Positions 1 to 8,264 of a DNA stretch of 64,000 nucleotides are shown one piece after another. The DNA lies in contig DATJBV010000077.1 of the NCBI GenBank assembly GCA_035515055.1, positions 99,360-163,359 on the forward strand. The letters are read 5' to 3'. The notes under the pieces are model-generated. The model made no database searches. It saw only the letters and a program-made list of their open reading frames with translations, and had not been told where the DNA came from. Within the stretch, counting starts at the first letter, position 1; the number at the start of each line of letters is the position of its first letter. Source of the stretch: Pollutimonas sp035515055 (GTDB lineage: Bacteria; Pseudomonadota; Gammaproteobacteria; Burkholderiales; Burkholderiaceae_B). The translations under genes were made by a program, and so were the position numbers.

Positions 1-32
1 ATTTGGCCTGCGGCTCGGCCAGTCCCCCACGC

Positions 33-569
33 TTACCACATCAAGTCGTCCGGAATCGGAAAGTCGGCATAGGGATCGTTTTCGTCGACCGCGGCGCTGG
101 TCTTGTTCACCCGCACCACGAGTGAGGGGTCGCGTTCTGCGATCTTGTCGGCGACGTTCCGGGGTACCAGCTCCGTTGCGCTCCCCAGGCGAATAATGAC
201 AAGCCGGCCGGCCACCAAGTGCTCTCGGACCTTAGCCGAAACGTGCAGCCGTTCTATTGTCTTTCCGTGAGTGAAATTGTAGGCGATGTCGCCCGCGCCT
301 TTGCTCTGGCGACTCTGCTCGACCATCTGGGAGATCTGCGCGATGATCTCCTTTTGCTTGGCGGCAGCGACGCGTTCGGCATTAAGTTCGCGCGCCCGCT
401 CCATATTTTTTTTCTGCGTTTCGAGCGCGGCGAGCCGTGCCTCGTCGATCGTCTGCGTACCCGTCTGGCGGTCGACCTTCTTCTGCCTGCTCATGTCCTG
501 GCTGGTACGTTTGATTTTCTTTTTGTCGACCAGGCCTGCTTTCAAAAGCTGCTCTTGCAGCGAAACCAT
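33..569 (-). CDS. DUF2058 family protein (YaiL-like)
   Basis: 178-residue soluble, highly charged protein. The N-terminus (MVSLQEQLLKAGLVDKKK) followed by a long Lys/Arg/Gln-rich helical stretch (about 10-90) and a compact C-terminal part with DPYADFPIPDDLMW is the DUF2058 (YaiL/nucleoprotein-polyamine-associated) pattern. The biochemical role of this family is not established. It is complete, on the minus strand, and divergent from tmm. Residues 45-90 look like a coiled coil. Family assignment is confident; function is unknown. Confidence 0.85.
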   Translation of the reverse strand: MVSLQEQLLKAGLVDKKKIKRTSQDMSRQKKVDRQTGTQTIDEARLAALETQKKNMERARELNAERVAAAKQKEIIAQISQMVEQSRQSKGAGDIAYNFTHGKTIERLHVSAKVREHLVAGRLVIIRLGSATELVPRNVADKIAERDPSLVVRVNKTSAAVDENDPYADFPIPDDLMW

Positions 570-693
570 ATGCGATGCTCCGTAGATGCTATTCGTAGAA
601 TGTAGCTATTGCATTTTCAATACTACCAGCTAGCCTGCGCACCACCGAAAATCCAATGCCCCGAATCCACCCAGAGTATGCGGAATTAGCATA

Positions 694-722
694 TTGGAGT
701 CATTGATGCTATTTTATATAAC
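694..722 (+). promoter_or_regulatory. candidate sigma70 promoter of tmm
   Basis: A TTGGAG box at 694-699 and a TATAAC box at 717-722 are separated by 17 nt. They lie in an AT-rich stretch, 24 nt before the TTG start of the monooxygenase. Seen by eye only; no transcript data. Confidence 0.45.
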
Positions 723-746
723 GTAAATTTTTGCCGGAGGTACGAT

Positions 747-2114
747 TTGACCCAGAAGAGAATAGCGATTTTAGGCGCCGGTCCGAGCGGTTTGGCGCAG
801 TTGCGAGCATTTGAAGCGGCTGAACGGGCAGGCGAGAAAAACATGCCTGAAATTGTCTGTTACGAAAAACAGAATGACGTATGCGGAATGTGGAATTACA
901 CATGGCGAACTGGCCTGGACAGAAACGGTGAGCCGGTACACGGAAGCATGTACCGTTACCTATGGTCCAATGGACCCAAGGAGTGTTTGGAATTTGCCGA
1001 TTACTCGTTCGACGAACACTTTAACCGGCCCATTCCTTCTTATCCGCCGCGCGAAGTTCTAAAAGATTACATTATGGGCCGCATCGATAAGCGCGCCATA
1101 TTCAAATATATTCGATTTGAAAGCCCCGCCCGGTGGATAACGTTTGACCAAGACAGTAGGAAATTTACTGTCACGGTCATGAACCATAAAAGCGACGAGC
1201 AGGAAAGCGAGGAGTTCGATTATGTCGTCGTTGCGACGGGCCATTTTTCGACCCCTAATATGCCCTACTTCGAGGGCTTGGAACAATTTCCAGGACGGGT
1301 GCTGCACGCGCACGATTTCCGCGATGCCCTTGAATTCGAAGGCTCGGACCTCCTCTTGGTGGGGGGAAGTTATTCTGCCGAAGACATCGGCACCCAATGC
1401 CATAAATACGGCGCGAAGTCCGTCACCATAAGCTACCGAAGCGCCCCCCTTGGGTTCAAATGGCCTGAAGGCATAGAAGAGCGGCCATTATTGACGCGCC
1501 TTGAAGATAACGTGGCATATTTCGAGGACGGCACCAGTAAGAAGTTCGACGCGATCATCATGTGCACGGGTTATTTATTCCATTTCCCGTTCTTGCCCGA
1601 TGAATTGCGTTTGCAAACACGTAATTGCCTTTATCCGGATAATCTATATAAAGGCATATTCTTACAAAGCAACCCGAACCTCATTTATTTGGGCATGCAG
1701 GACCAGTACTTCACTTTCAACATGTTCGATGCCCAAGCCTGGTACGTACGTGATGTGATTCTGGGCAAAATTCAGTTGCCCGATGCCGAGCAGCGCCAGC
1801 AAGACATACAACGCTGGCTGCAATTAAACCAAAAGCTCGAAACTGCGAACGAGTCCATCGATTTCCAGGCCCAATATGTACGCGACTTACTTGACGCCAC
1901 CGATTACCCCGACTTCCCGATCGAGAAACAAGCCGAGCTATTCAAGTCGTGGTTGTTGGATAAGGAGGAAGATATTATGGGCTTCAGGAACAAGTCTTAT
2001 CGATCGACGGTAACCAATACCTTGGCCGCCAAGCTTCCCAGACCCTGGCTTGATATCAAGGACGACTCTCTGGAAGGATTCATGGCGTTGAAATTCGTGG
2101 TAACGGAAGAATAA
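747..2114 (+). CDS. tmm: trimethylamine monooxygenase-like flavin-containing monooxygenase
   Basis: 455-residue class B flavin monooxygenase. It has an FAD-binding GAGPSG near residue 10, an NADPH-binding VGGSYSAEDIG near 210, and between them the FMO-identifying FxGxxxHxxxF pattern as FPGRVLHAHDF. The stretches WNYTWRTGLD, GEPVHGSMYRYLWSNGPKE and MQDQYFTFNMFDAQAWYVRD closely resemble bacterial Tmm, which N-oxidises trimethylamine and can also S-oxidise dimethyl sulfide. I chose the TTG start at 747 because GGAGG lies about 7 nt upstream and MTQKRIAILGAGPSG matches family N-termini. The gene is clearly AT-richer than its neighbours, suggesting transfer. It converges on the molybdoenzyme operon. 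The substrate is inferred, not shown. Confidence 0.85.
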   Translation: MTQKRIAILGAGPSGLAQLRAFEAAERAGEKNMPEIVCYEKQNDVCGMWNYTWRTGLDRNGEPVHGSMYRYLWSNGPKECLEFADYSFDEHFNRPIPSYPPREVLKDYIMGRIDKRAIFKYIRFESPARWITFDQDSRKFTVTVMNHKSDEQESEEFDYVVVATGHFSTPNMPYFEGLEQFPGRVLHAHDFRDALEFEGSDLLLVGGSYSAEDIGTQCHKYGAKSVTISYRSAPLGFKWPEGIEERPLLTRLEDNVAYFEDGTSKKFDAIIMCTGYLFHFPFLPDELRLQTRNCLYPDNLYKGIFLQSNPNLIYLGMQDQYFTFNMFDAQAWYVRDVILGKIQLPDAEQRQQDIQRWLQLNQKLETANESIDFQAQYVRDLLDATDYPDFPIEKQAELFKSWLLDKEEDIMGFRNKSYRSTVTNTLAAKLPRPWLDIKDDSLEGFMALKFVVTEE

Positions 2115-2148
2115 CAACGTCCGACGGAATGCCAGGGCTCCAACAGCG

Positions 2149-2496
2149 CTACTTCGGCTTGGCGCAAGGATCTTGCTCACTGTAAAAGGCGGCAAGATCC
2201 AGGATGTCCTGATCCGATAGCGTGGCAGCCTGTGGCGACATCATGGCTGCCATTGCGCCCTGCCTGTGCCCATCGCGATAGGCCTGCAAGGAACTTGCCA
2301 AGTACTCGGCCGACTGTCCTGACAGGCTGGGATAAATAGGAGCGAGCGGTTTCGCGCCATTTCCACCGTGGCAAGACAAGCACACGGCGGCTTTGGTGGC
2401 CCCCGCGATCGCATCGCCTTTGGCATCCGCCTTCTCCTCGGCCGCCGAAACAGCCGCCGACATCGCTATCATCACAACCAGTGCCAATACTCTCAT
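2149..2496 (-). CDS. small periplasmic c-type cytochrome
   Basis: 115 residues: Sec signal peptide (about 1-18, ending AVSAAEE), then one heme c site CLSCH (Cys39, Cys42, His43) with a class I cytochrome c fold. The Met-rich segment AMAAMMSPQ probably supplies the distal ligand. The start at 2496 was chosen because a purine-rich AAGGGG precedes it and a signal peptide follows; a longer frame reading upstream runs into the propeller gene. It is the last gene of the molybdoenzyme operon, 14 nt after the propeller stop, so it is a natural electron partner for the heme-b gamma subunit (inference). Confidence 0.85.
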   Translation of the reverse strand: MRVLALVVMIAMSAAVSAAEEKADAKGDAIAGATKAAVCLSCHGGNGAKPLAPIYPSLSGQSAEYLASSLQAYRDGHRQGAMAAMMSPQAATLSDQDILDLAAFYSEQDPCAKPK

Positions 2497-2510
2497 TTCG
2501 GACCCCTTTT

Positions 2511-4415
2511 TCAAGCTGAACGCCTTTTCAAGATAATGCCCTGATTGCCGGCGGCATAAACCGTCCGGTCGGGGCAAACGCAAATAGCTCGCAGGCCCGT
2601 CGTCGTGGGCGAAACTTCGGGTTGCCACTGCGTGCCGTCGTAACGCAGAATAGTGCCCTGTGTACCCACAGCGAACGGATATTCGCCCCGCATGCCGTCG
2701 ACTGCCATCAGGTCGTCGCGCGCACGCGTCGGCGTTAGCGTCCAGCACTCACCGTCAAAGTGAACCAGCGTACCGGACAACCCTACGATGAAAATATCGT
2801 CCAGGGCGTCACCCCACACGTCGAACAGAAAGTTCTCGGTGCCCGCATAGAACTCCGTCCAGTGTTCGCCATTCCAGCGCAGTACGAGCCCAAAATCGCC
2901 GACGGCAAGAATGTGCGTGTCGTCGTAACCCCAGATGCTATAAAGCGCTGACTTGGTGCCGCTGATCATGCGCTTCCATTCCAACCCGTTCCAGTGCAGA
3001 ATCAAGCCCTCATCGCCCACGGCATAGATGGAGTCCGGGCCGCTACCCCACATATCCAGGATCGTGATGTCCAGGTAAAGGTCGAAGGCCAGACGCCAGG
3101 CGCCCGCGTGATAGCAGAATATCTGGCCCATCTGACCGCCGGCGTACAACCCAGCGTCTCGTCCATCCCACAGGCAATGCACCGCCGCGTCGCTGATGGT
3201 GGGCAATGCTTGCCAGCGCTGGTCACGATAGTGCAACACCGTGCCGCCATCGCCGCATGCGTAAACTGATCCGTCAGCGGCAGCCCTAAGTCCCCAAAGA
3301 TTGCGCTGGGTCCCCGAGTCCATGACGTCCCAGTCCGACTCGTTGGTGGCGGCGGTTTCGCTCGGAGCCAACGCGCTTGCAAAGTCGGGTGCGGCGGTGA
3401 GGATAGTGGAGAAGTCTCCCACGGCAAGGGCTTCGCCGGTGGGCAAGGGAACAATATCCATCAAATCGTGGCGACTGTCGGTACGCAGTTGATCCAGGCG
3501 ATCGCCCTCAAGATAATACAGATGTCCCTGATCGCCCGCGATCAGCACGCCGTCTTTGTAGGCGCGAAGCGAACGGAGGCGGGGCATGGCTTTAGGGACA
3601 TCGACGGTGGTAAAACGACCGCCATGCCAGCGCACCAATTCGCCCCTAAAACCGCCGGCATCGATGAAATACCGGCCCCCCGCCAAAAGCAGTTCGTCAT
3701 CCGAGAGCGCCAGCACCGAATGAAAACCGGCGGCAATGGGGCAGTCCATGGCCTCCCAGTGCCCGTCGCCGCGACTGGTAATGACGGTGCCCTCGCCGCC
3801 GACGGCAAACAAACGCCCGCTTGGCGCACGCGTGATGCCGCGCAAGTTGATGCGGGTTGGGCTGGGCTGGTTCTGCCAAGCATGTCCGTCGAAGGCAATA
3901 ATAGTGCCTTCATCACCTACAGCCCATGCTCGGCCAGTGCCGTCGCCGGTAATGTCGAATAAAGGGGCATTCTCGGCGCAGGGCGAGTACCGTTCTGACG
4001 CCTTATCCACCACACCGCCACGAAGATGCCGCCACTGCTCGCCATCAAAGCTCACCACCGTACCCATCCAGCCGACCGCATGCAATTCGTTGCGATTGCG
4101 CCCCCAGATTGCATGCAGGGGTAGGCGTGTCGTTGAGGGCATGGCATGCCATAGACGATCTTCGGCGTCGGTAGAACCGTCGAAATGCAGCACCCTGCCC
4201 TCGTCGCCGACCACGAACACCTCGTGGGCTGTCGCCCACCCTGACCAGAGAACATCCCCTTCTCCTGGCGCCACTTCAAGCACCCTGCGCCAAGGCGCCC
4301 TATACGGAGCGTTCGGATCTCCGCCTTGCGCAAGGTGACGAAACAAGTTCCTGCGAGCTTCATTCACCGGATGGCTGGCCGTTTCAACGGGTTCCGCGCA
4401 GGAATACGACTTCAT
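2511..4415 (-). CDS. double seven-bladed beta-propeller protein (YCF48/BNR-like repeats)
   Basis: 634 residues made almost entirely of about 14 repeats of 38-50 residues. Each carries a version of AVGDEGTILxxDGxxW, for example near residues 66, 111, 162, 201, 241, 289, 329, 383, 422, 462, 502, 540, 580 and 618. Fourteen blades with a linker near 345-365 suggest two seven-bladed propellers. The motif resembles YCF48/WD-like assembly-factor propellers. There is no signal peptide or membrane segment, so it should be cytoplasmic. Its ATG overlaps the stop of the NBP35-like ATPase by 4 nt, which implies translational coupling. The context suggests a maturation or quality-control role for the exported molybdoenzyme; that is inference. 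No homologue with known function is recognised. Confidence 0.8.
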   Translation of the reverse strand: MKSYSCAEPVETASHPVNEARRNLFRHLAQGGDPNAPYRAPWRRVLEVAPGEGDVLWSGWATAHEVFVVGDEGRVLHFDGSTDAEDRLWHAMPSTTRLPLHAIWGRNRNELHAVGWMGTVVSFDGEQWRHLRGGVVDKASERYSPCAENAPLFDITGDGTGRAWAVGDEGTIIAFDGHAWQNQPSPTRINLRGITRAPSGRLFAVGGEGTVITSRGDGHWEAMDCPIAAGFHSVLALSDDELLLAGGRYFIDAGGFRGELVRWHGGRFTTVDVPKAMPRLRSLRAYKDGVLIAGDQGHLYYLEGDRLDQLRTDSRHDLMDIVPLPTGEALAVGDFSTILTAAPDFASALAPSETAATNESDWDVMDSGTQRNLWGLRAAADGSVYACGDGGTVLHYRDQRWQALPTISDAAVHCLWDGRDAGLYAGGQMGQIFCYHAGAWRLAFDLYLDITILDMWGSGPDSIYAVGDEGLILHWNGLEWKRMISGTKSALYSIWGYDDTHILAVGDFGLVLRWNGEHWTEFYAGTENFLFDVWGDALDDIFIVGLSGTLVHFDGECWTLTPTRARDDLMAVDGMRGEYPFAVGTQGTILRYDGTQWQPEVSPTTTGLRAICVCPDRTVYAAGNQGIILKRRSA

Positions 4416-5530
4416 GTTTGGCCCACGTCCTTGCCGGAAAGGCGTTGTTGCTCAATGGCCAACATGTCTTCCAGCGTGTGGAGCAGCGCATCGCGCTGCT
4501 CGGCGGGCACGTCCCGCAAAGATTCCTCAAGCAAGGGTGAGCTAAGATTTTGATCAAAGGCATCGCGCAAGGAATGAACAGCAGCCGATGCGAACTGTTT
4601 CTTGGCACTTTCCAGGCAAGCATCGACAATTGGCCTGAAAGCACGTGCGACTGAGCTATTGGGTCGCGCGAGTACATCGGGCATGCCTATATCAGAGGCA
4701 CGCGCGAGTTCCGGGTCCAATGGAATCTGGGCAAGAGACTCCACTCCCGTCTCTTGCAGCCGCCGGGCCAGTGCTTCCCTTGGGAAAAGATGAAACTCGC
4801 CGCCGCAATGCGGACAGGTGATGCCCGACATATTTTCGATCACTCCCAGCACCGGGAGCTTGCGTTCCTGGCAGAATCGCACGGCTTTCAAGCTGTCCAT
4901 TAGGGCGACTTCCTGCGGGGTGGTGACCAGCGCCGCGGATACATTCGCGCCTTCCAGCATATCGCTGAGGGTGATCAGCTCATTGCCGGTGCCTGGCGGC
5001 ATATCGACAATCATGAAGTCCAGTTCACCCCAGTCGAACGAGCCAATAAGGTGATGCACAAAGTCGTGCTTGTACGAGTCGCGCCAGACAATGGGCGTGT
5101 CGTCGCTCTTCATCAGAAAAGCCAGGGAGCCGACCTTGATTGGGTGGGCGAGCGTTGCTTCCTCGAAATCACACGTGCCGACCCCTCGGTCAGTGACGCG
5201 TACATGCGCGCCCGCAAAACCGAAGAAGCGACTTTGGTTCGGCCCGTGGATGTCGGCATCGGCGACGCCGACCCGATACCCTCGCGCGGCCAGCCCCGCC
5301 GCCAAATTTGCTGAAACCGTGCTTTTTCCTACCCCACCCTTATTCGCCATCACAAACACAATCTGATCGATACGCGCTAAACGACCCTCGATCAGCAACT
5401 TCTCGTGGCGAGGCTTGTCCAGGTTGCAATCGGGCTCCAGGGGGCAAAATTGACAGGAATGATCCCGCCCGCAGTCCGTCTGATCGGGCCGGCGCTTGAT
5501 ATCGTTAGGTTTGATATGTGAAATATGCAA
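4412..5530 (-). CDS. Mrp/NBP35-family P-loop ATPase (iron-sulfur carrier type)
   Basis: 372 residues. It has a deviant Walker A NKGGVGKST (about 63-71), VADADIHGPNQSRFFG (switch/Walker A' region), a DMPPGTGN motif and a CPHC pair in ITCPHCGGEF, all typical of Mrp/ApbC/NBP35 Fe-S cluster scaffolds or carriers. It also has an N-terminal Cys20-x5-Cys26-x2-Cys29-x5-Cys35 cluster, reminiscent of the N-terminal 4Fe-4S site of NBP35 rather than plain ApbC. The C-terminal 80 residues extend past the usual domain. It sits inside the operon between gamma and the propeller, so delivery of Fe-S clusters to alpha/beta is the likely role (inference). Confidence 0.85.
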   Translation of the reverse strand: MHISHIKPNDIKRRPDQTDCGRDHSCQFCPLEPDCNLDKPRHEKLLIEGRLARIDQIVFVMANKGGVGKSTVSANLAAGLAARGYRVGVADADIHGPNQSRFFGFAGAHVRVTDRGVGTCDFEEATLAHPIKVGSLAFLMKSDDTPIVWRDSYKHDFVHHLIGSFDWGELDFMIVDMPPGTGNELITLSDMLEGANVSAALVTTPQEVALMDSLKAVRFCQERKLPVLGVIENMSGITCPHCGGEFHLFPREALARRLQETGVESLAQIPLDPELARASDIGMPDVLARPNSSVARAFRPIVDACLESAKKQFASAAVHSLRDAFDQNLSSPLLEESLRDVPAEQRDALLHTLEDMLAIEQQRLSGKDVGQT

Positions 5531-5551
5531 TGCCTGCTCCGTTGTGCCGAA

Positions 5552-6487
5552 TTAATAAAACTGCCCGGCTTTTGGCACGTCCTTCGACTTTACGCCGGGA
5601 CCTGCGGGCTTAGACTTGTCCGGTTTCGCAGGCGGCTTTGATGTTGCAGCCGGAGGCTTCGCTGGGCCGGAGGGGCGTGCCTGCGGCGGCGGGGCTAGAG
5701 GAGCGGGACGCACATCGACCAGAATCCAGCTGTGGCTGACCCGTTTATTGCCGTCGCGTTGTCCCTCCGCTCCCTGCCAAACGGCAAACGCCACCGGAAT
5801 GGTTCCCTTCTGCAAACCTGCCTGATATTTGCCTGGACTATCGAACTGGCGGGACATGACGACATGCCATTCATTGTCGCGGTCGTTTTGCTTGGCGTGG
5901 TAGGCCGCTTTGCCTGTCACCGCCTGGTCGGGCAGCAAAGTAGTGCTGCCATAGCCCCCTGCGGCCAGGTCTTCAACCTGTTCTTGATCTGCCCGCCAAT
6001 ACCAGATATTCACCGGTTTTTCCGGGCTGCTGCCCATCATGTAAGACGTGTCGGCTCCGTTCAGCGCCATCTGGATCGCCGCGCCATCGCAAAACGCATC
6101 CACGTTCGTCTTGCGGTTTTCGTTGGGATCCTGCCAACGCAACCGAACGTAGAAGCGATCGGAGGTCCGCGCTAGCTGAAAATAGAGATGCTGAGCCTCC
6201 TTCGGTTCGAAACGAAGCTGGGTCGAGGGGTGAACAGGAGGCGCCGCGCTCAAGAGTGTGCGGTAGAGCGGAATATGAGCCCAGATCACATCATCCGGAT
6301 CGTTTGGATTCCTAAGGTATATACGGTCGGGTATCCGCGAGGCGTGCACGGTATCACCGGCATTCACTTCCCGAACCGTAGGGTTCGCTTCGGTCACGGC
6401 TTTTTGCGCAAAAGCATAAGGGCTTTGGGTCATCAGGAGCGTGGCGCCGATAATGCTCCACCTTTTGATCAGATAACGTCGCGTCAT
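5552..6487 (-). CDS. type II DMSO-reductase-family gamma subunit (heme b)
   Basis: 311 residues; homologous in pattern to EbdC/DdhC/SerC/ClrC, the periplasmic b-heme subunit that passes electrons between the beta subunit and soluble cytochromes. Sec signal peptide about 1-27 (SPYAFA). Recognisable segments are MGSSPEKPVNIWYWRAD and GNKRVSHSWILVD; by analogy with EbdC the axial heme ligands would be a Met (Met150/151) and a Lys (Lys248). The start at 6487 was chosen for its GAGGAGG site. After residue 260 there is an unusual tail of about 50 residues rich in Pro, Lys and Ala. It starts 10 nt after the chaperone stop. Confidence 0.85.
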   Translation of the reverse strand: MTRRYLIKRWSIIGATLLMTQSPYAFAQKAVTEANPTVREVNAGDTVHASRIPDRIYLRNPNDPDDVIWAHIPLYRTLLSAAPPVHPSTQLRFEPKEAQHLYFQLARTSDRFYVRLRWQDPNENRKTNVDAFCDGAAIQMALNGADTSYMMGSSPEKPVNIWYWRADQEQVEDLAAGGYGSTTLLPDQAVTGKAAYHAKQNDRDNEWHVVMSRQFDSPGKYQAGLQKGTIPVAFAVWQGAEGQRDGNKRVSHSWILVDVRPAPLAPPPQARPSGPAKPPAATSKPPAKPDKSKPAGPGVKSKDVPKAGQFY

Positions 6488-6497
6488 AGAGACCTCC

Positions 6498-7235
6498 TCA
6501 ACTCCAAAGATTCTGCGCCACGCTGCGCGTCCCGTTGGACACACTGGCTGACGGATCTGCATAAGGACCGACGCGCGCCTCAAGCTCGACAAGCTGCCGA
6601 CGCATCCACTCGGGGAGATCCTCGAGCATTCTTACCAAGGTCGCGTCGAGATCAAAACCGTGTTGGCGGGCAAGGGCCTGGCGCATAGCGTCCATCAAGG
6701 GCGCCAAGTAACGCTGCAAGAAATCGCGTTGAGCGCGTCGGTAGGGGGATGGGTCGGCGTCGCGCTCGAGCGCCCGGGCCTCAAGGTGACACAATATAGT
6801 CATGAATTCGAGCATATCGACCAGATGATCGGGCTCTTCGGTCCTGCCCTCGTCATCAACGGCGGCATGAAGCCCGAAATGCCGATAAAAGGCCTGGAGG
6901 TTAAGCATGTATACCGGGCGTGTCTGCCCCTCCAACAGCGTTTCGTACTCGCCCGCCAGCAACGGGATGCGTGGTTTGCCTCGCCTCCCATGCACGAAGG
7001 CATCGATGTACCCCGCTTCCAGCGCCGAAAAATCGACGCTGGGATTGCAGCGAGGCCATTCACGACCAGTGACCTGGCGCCACGAATCATTGAACGCCGC
7101 ATGAAACCTGCCATCCGCCAATACTTGCTGGAATTCTGGCACCGGATGGCCAAAGGCCACTGCCGCCAGCCTATAAATGGCGCCGGCGGCGTCGGCACGC
7201 TGAGGTGTATTCGCCATAGGGATATCGTGAACCAT
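6498..7235 (-). CDS. TorD/DmsD-like redox enzyme maturation chaperone (delta)
   Basis: 245-residue all-helical cytoplasmic protein of the TorD superfamily. Family signs are YIDAFVHG, PLLAGEYETLL, FYRHFGL, EPDHLVDMLEFM and YLAPLMDAM. In type II operons the delta subunit binds the twin-arginine leader of alpha and holds it during cofactor insertion; it is not part of the mature enzyme. The start at 7235 (MVHDIPMAN) has GAGGG about 9 nt upstream; the internal ATG at 7217 lacks one. It lies 16 nt after beta. Confidence 0.88.
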   Translation of the reverse strand: MVHDIPMANTPQRADAAGAIYRLAAVAFGHPVPEFQQVLADGRFHAAFNDSWRQVTGREWPRCNPSVDFSALEAGYIDAFVHGRRGKPRIPLLAGEYETLLEGQTRPVYMLNLQAFYRHFGLHAAVDDEGRTEEPDHLVDMLEFMTILCHLEARALERDADPSPYRRAQRDFLQRYLAPLMDAMRQALARQHGFDLDATLVRMLEDLPEWMRRQLVELEARVGPYADPSASVSNGTRSVAQNLWS

Positions 7236-7251
7236 GTTCGTCGCCCTCGCG

Positions 7252-8232
7252 TCAGCTAAGCTTGAACATTTCGGCGTGTACAAAGCCGATCAAGGTATCC
7301 ATCAATTCGCTCTTCTTGCCTTCGGCCTTGGCCCGTCGTTCCTTCTTCACCGTTTCCAACGCCTCTTTTACGCCAGGTCCAAACAGGCTCTCGAGGTACT
7401 CGAGCGGCACTCTGGGCTCATCAAGTTCTTCACCGTTCTTGCCAAACTTCGGCGGGGACGATGGGGGAACGTAGAACACATTGGGCTGGGTGCCCCATTC
7501 CGGGTGCAGCGGCAAAGCAACTTTGTACTTGTTCACCAAGATGTGAATCGGGCCTTCAAGGTCATCTAGATAGCCAATCCAGCGGATCCGGCCCACGCAT
7601 TGGCGGGCGCAGGCGGTAGCCAGCCCTTTTTCAATGCGAGGATAGCAAAATATGCATTTCTCGGACTTTGAGATTTTTTCGTTGAAGTACACCTTCTTGT
7701 AGGGGCAGGCGTTTACGCAATAGCGGTAGCCGCGGCACCTTTCCTGATCAACCAGCACAATGCCGTCTTCTTGACGCTTATAGATGGCGTTTCGCGAGCA
7801 AGCGGCAAGACAGGCCGGGTTGGCACAATGATTGCATAGCCGGGGAAGATAAAAGTAGTAACTGTTAGGGTATTCGCCCTCACCCTGATCCTCGTCCCAG
7901 TTGGCTCCCCAGGTTGGCTTTACATTGGGACGCAGCCACGGATCGGTGCCGGTCATCAGGGCTTCCGTATAGTTGTATTCCCATGGAACACCGTAGTCTT
8001 CCATACTGGGCTGCTTGCCCAACTTGAGCGCGCCATCTTTGTCAAAACCGCCGCCCATGTTCTCGTAGTCGCGCGGATAGCCTTTGCCCGGTTGGGTCTC
8101 GACATTATTCCAGTACATGTATTCCCGGCCGTTGCGGTTGGTCCACATCAACTTGCAGGCCGACGTACAGGTGTGGCATCCGATACACTTATTCAGATCC
8201 AGGACCATGCTGATTTGGCGCGTGGCTGCCAT
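7252..8232 (-). CDS. type II DMSO-reductase-family beta subunit, four Fe-S clusters
   Basis: 326 residues, NarH/EbdB/SerB-like. Cysteine groups: CIGCHTCTSAC near the N-terminus; CNHCANPACLAAC; CRGYRYCVNACPYKK; and KCIFCYPRIEKGLATACARQC. This is the standard set for three [4Fe-4S] clusters and one [3Fe-4S] cluster, with Tyr where the last site lacks a Cys. No signal peptide, as expected for export piggybacked on alpha through Tat. The start at 8232 (MAATRQIS) has AGGAG about 7 nt upstream. The length is close to SerB/ClrB/DdhB and shorter than EbdB. Confidence 0.93.
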   Translation of the reverse strand: MAATRQISMVLDLNKCIGCHTCTSACKLMWTNRNGREYMYWNNVETQPGKGYPRDYENMGGGFDKDGALKLGKQPSMEDYGVPWEYNYTEALMTGTDPWLRPNVKPTWGANWDEDQGEGEYPNSYYFYLPRLCNHCANPACLAACSRNAIYKRQEDGIVLVDQERCRGYRYCVNACPYKKVYFNEKISKSEKCIFCYPRIEKGLATACARQCVGRIRWIGYLDDLEGPIHILVNKYKVALPLHPEWGTQPNVFYVPPSSPPKFGKNGEELDEPRVPLEYLESLFGPGVKEALETVKKERRAKAEGKKSELMDTLIGFVHAEMFKLS

Positions 8233-8264
8233 GCCGTTCTCCTTATAAGCACCCTTCAAGGGCT

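Noticed and set aside
2149..2748. A 199-residue reading of the cytochrome gene
   Set aside because: The first 84 residues are the propeller gene read in another frame; the signal peptide and ribosome site place the start at 2496.
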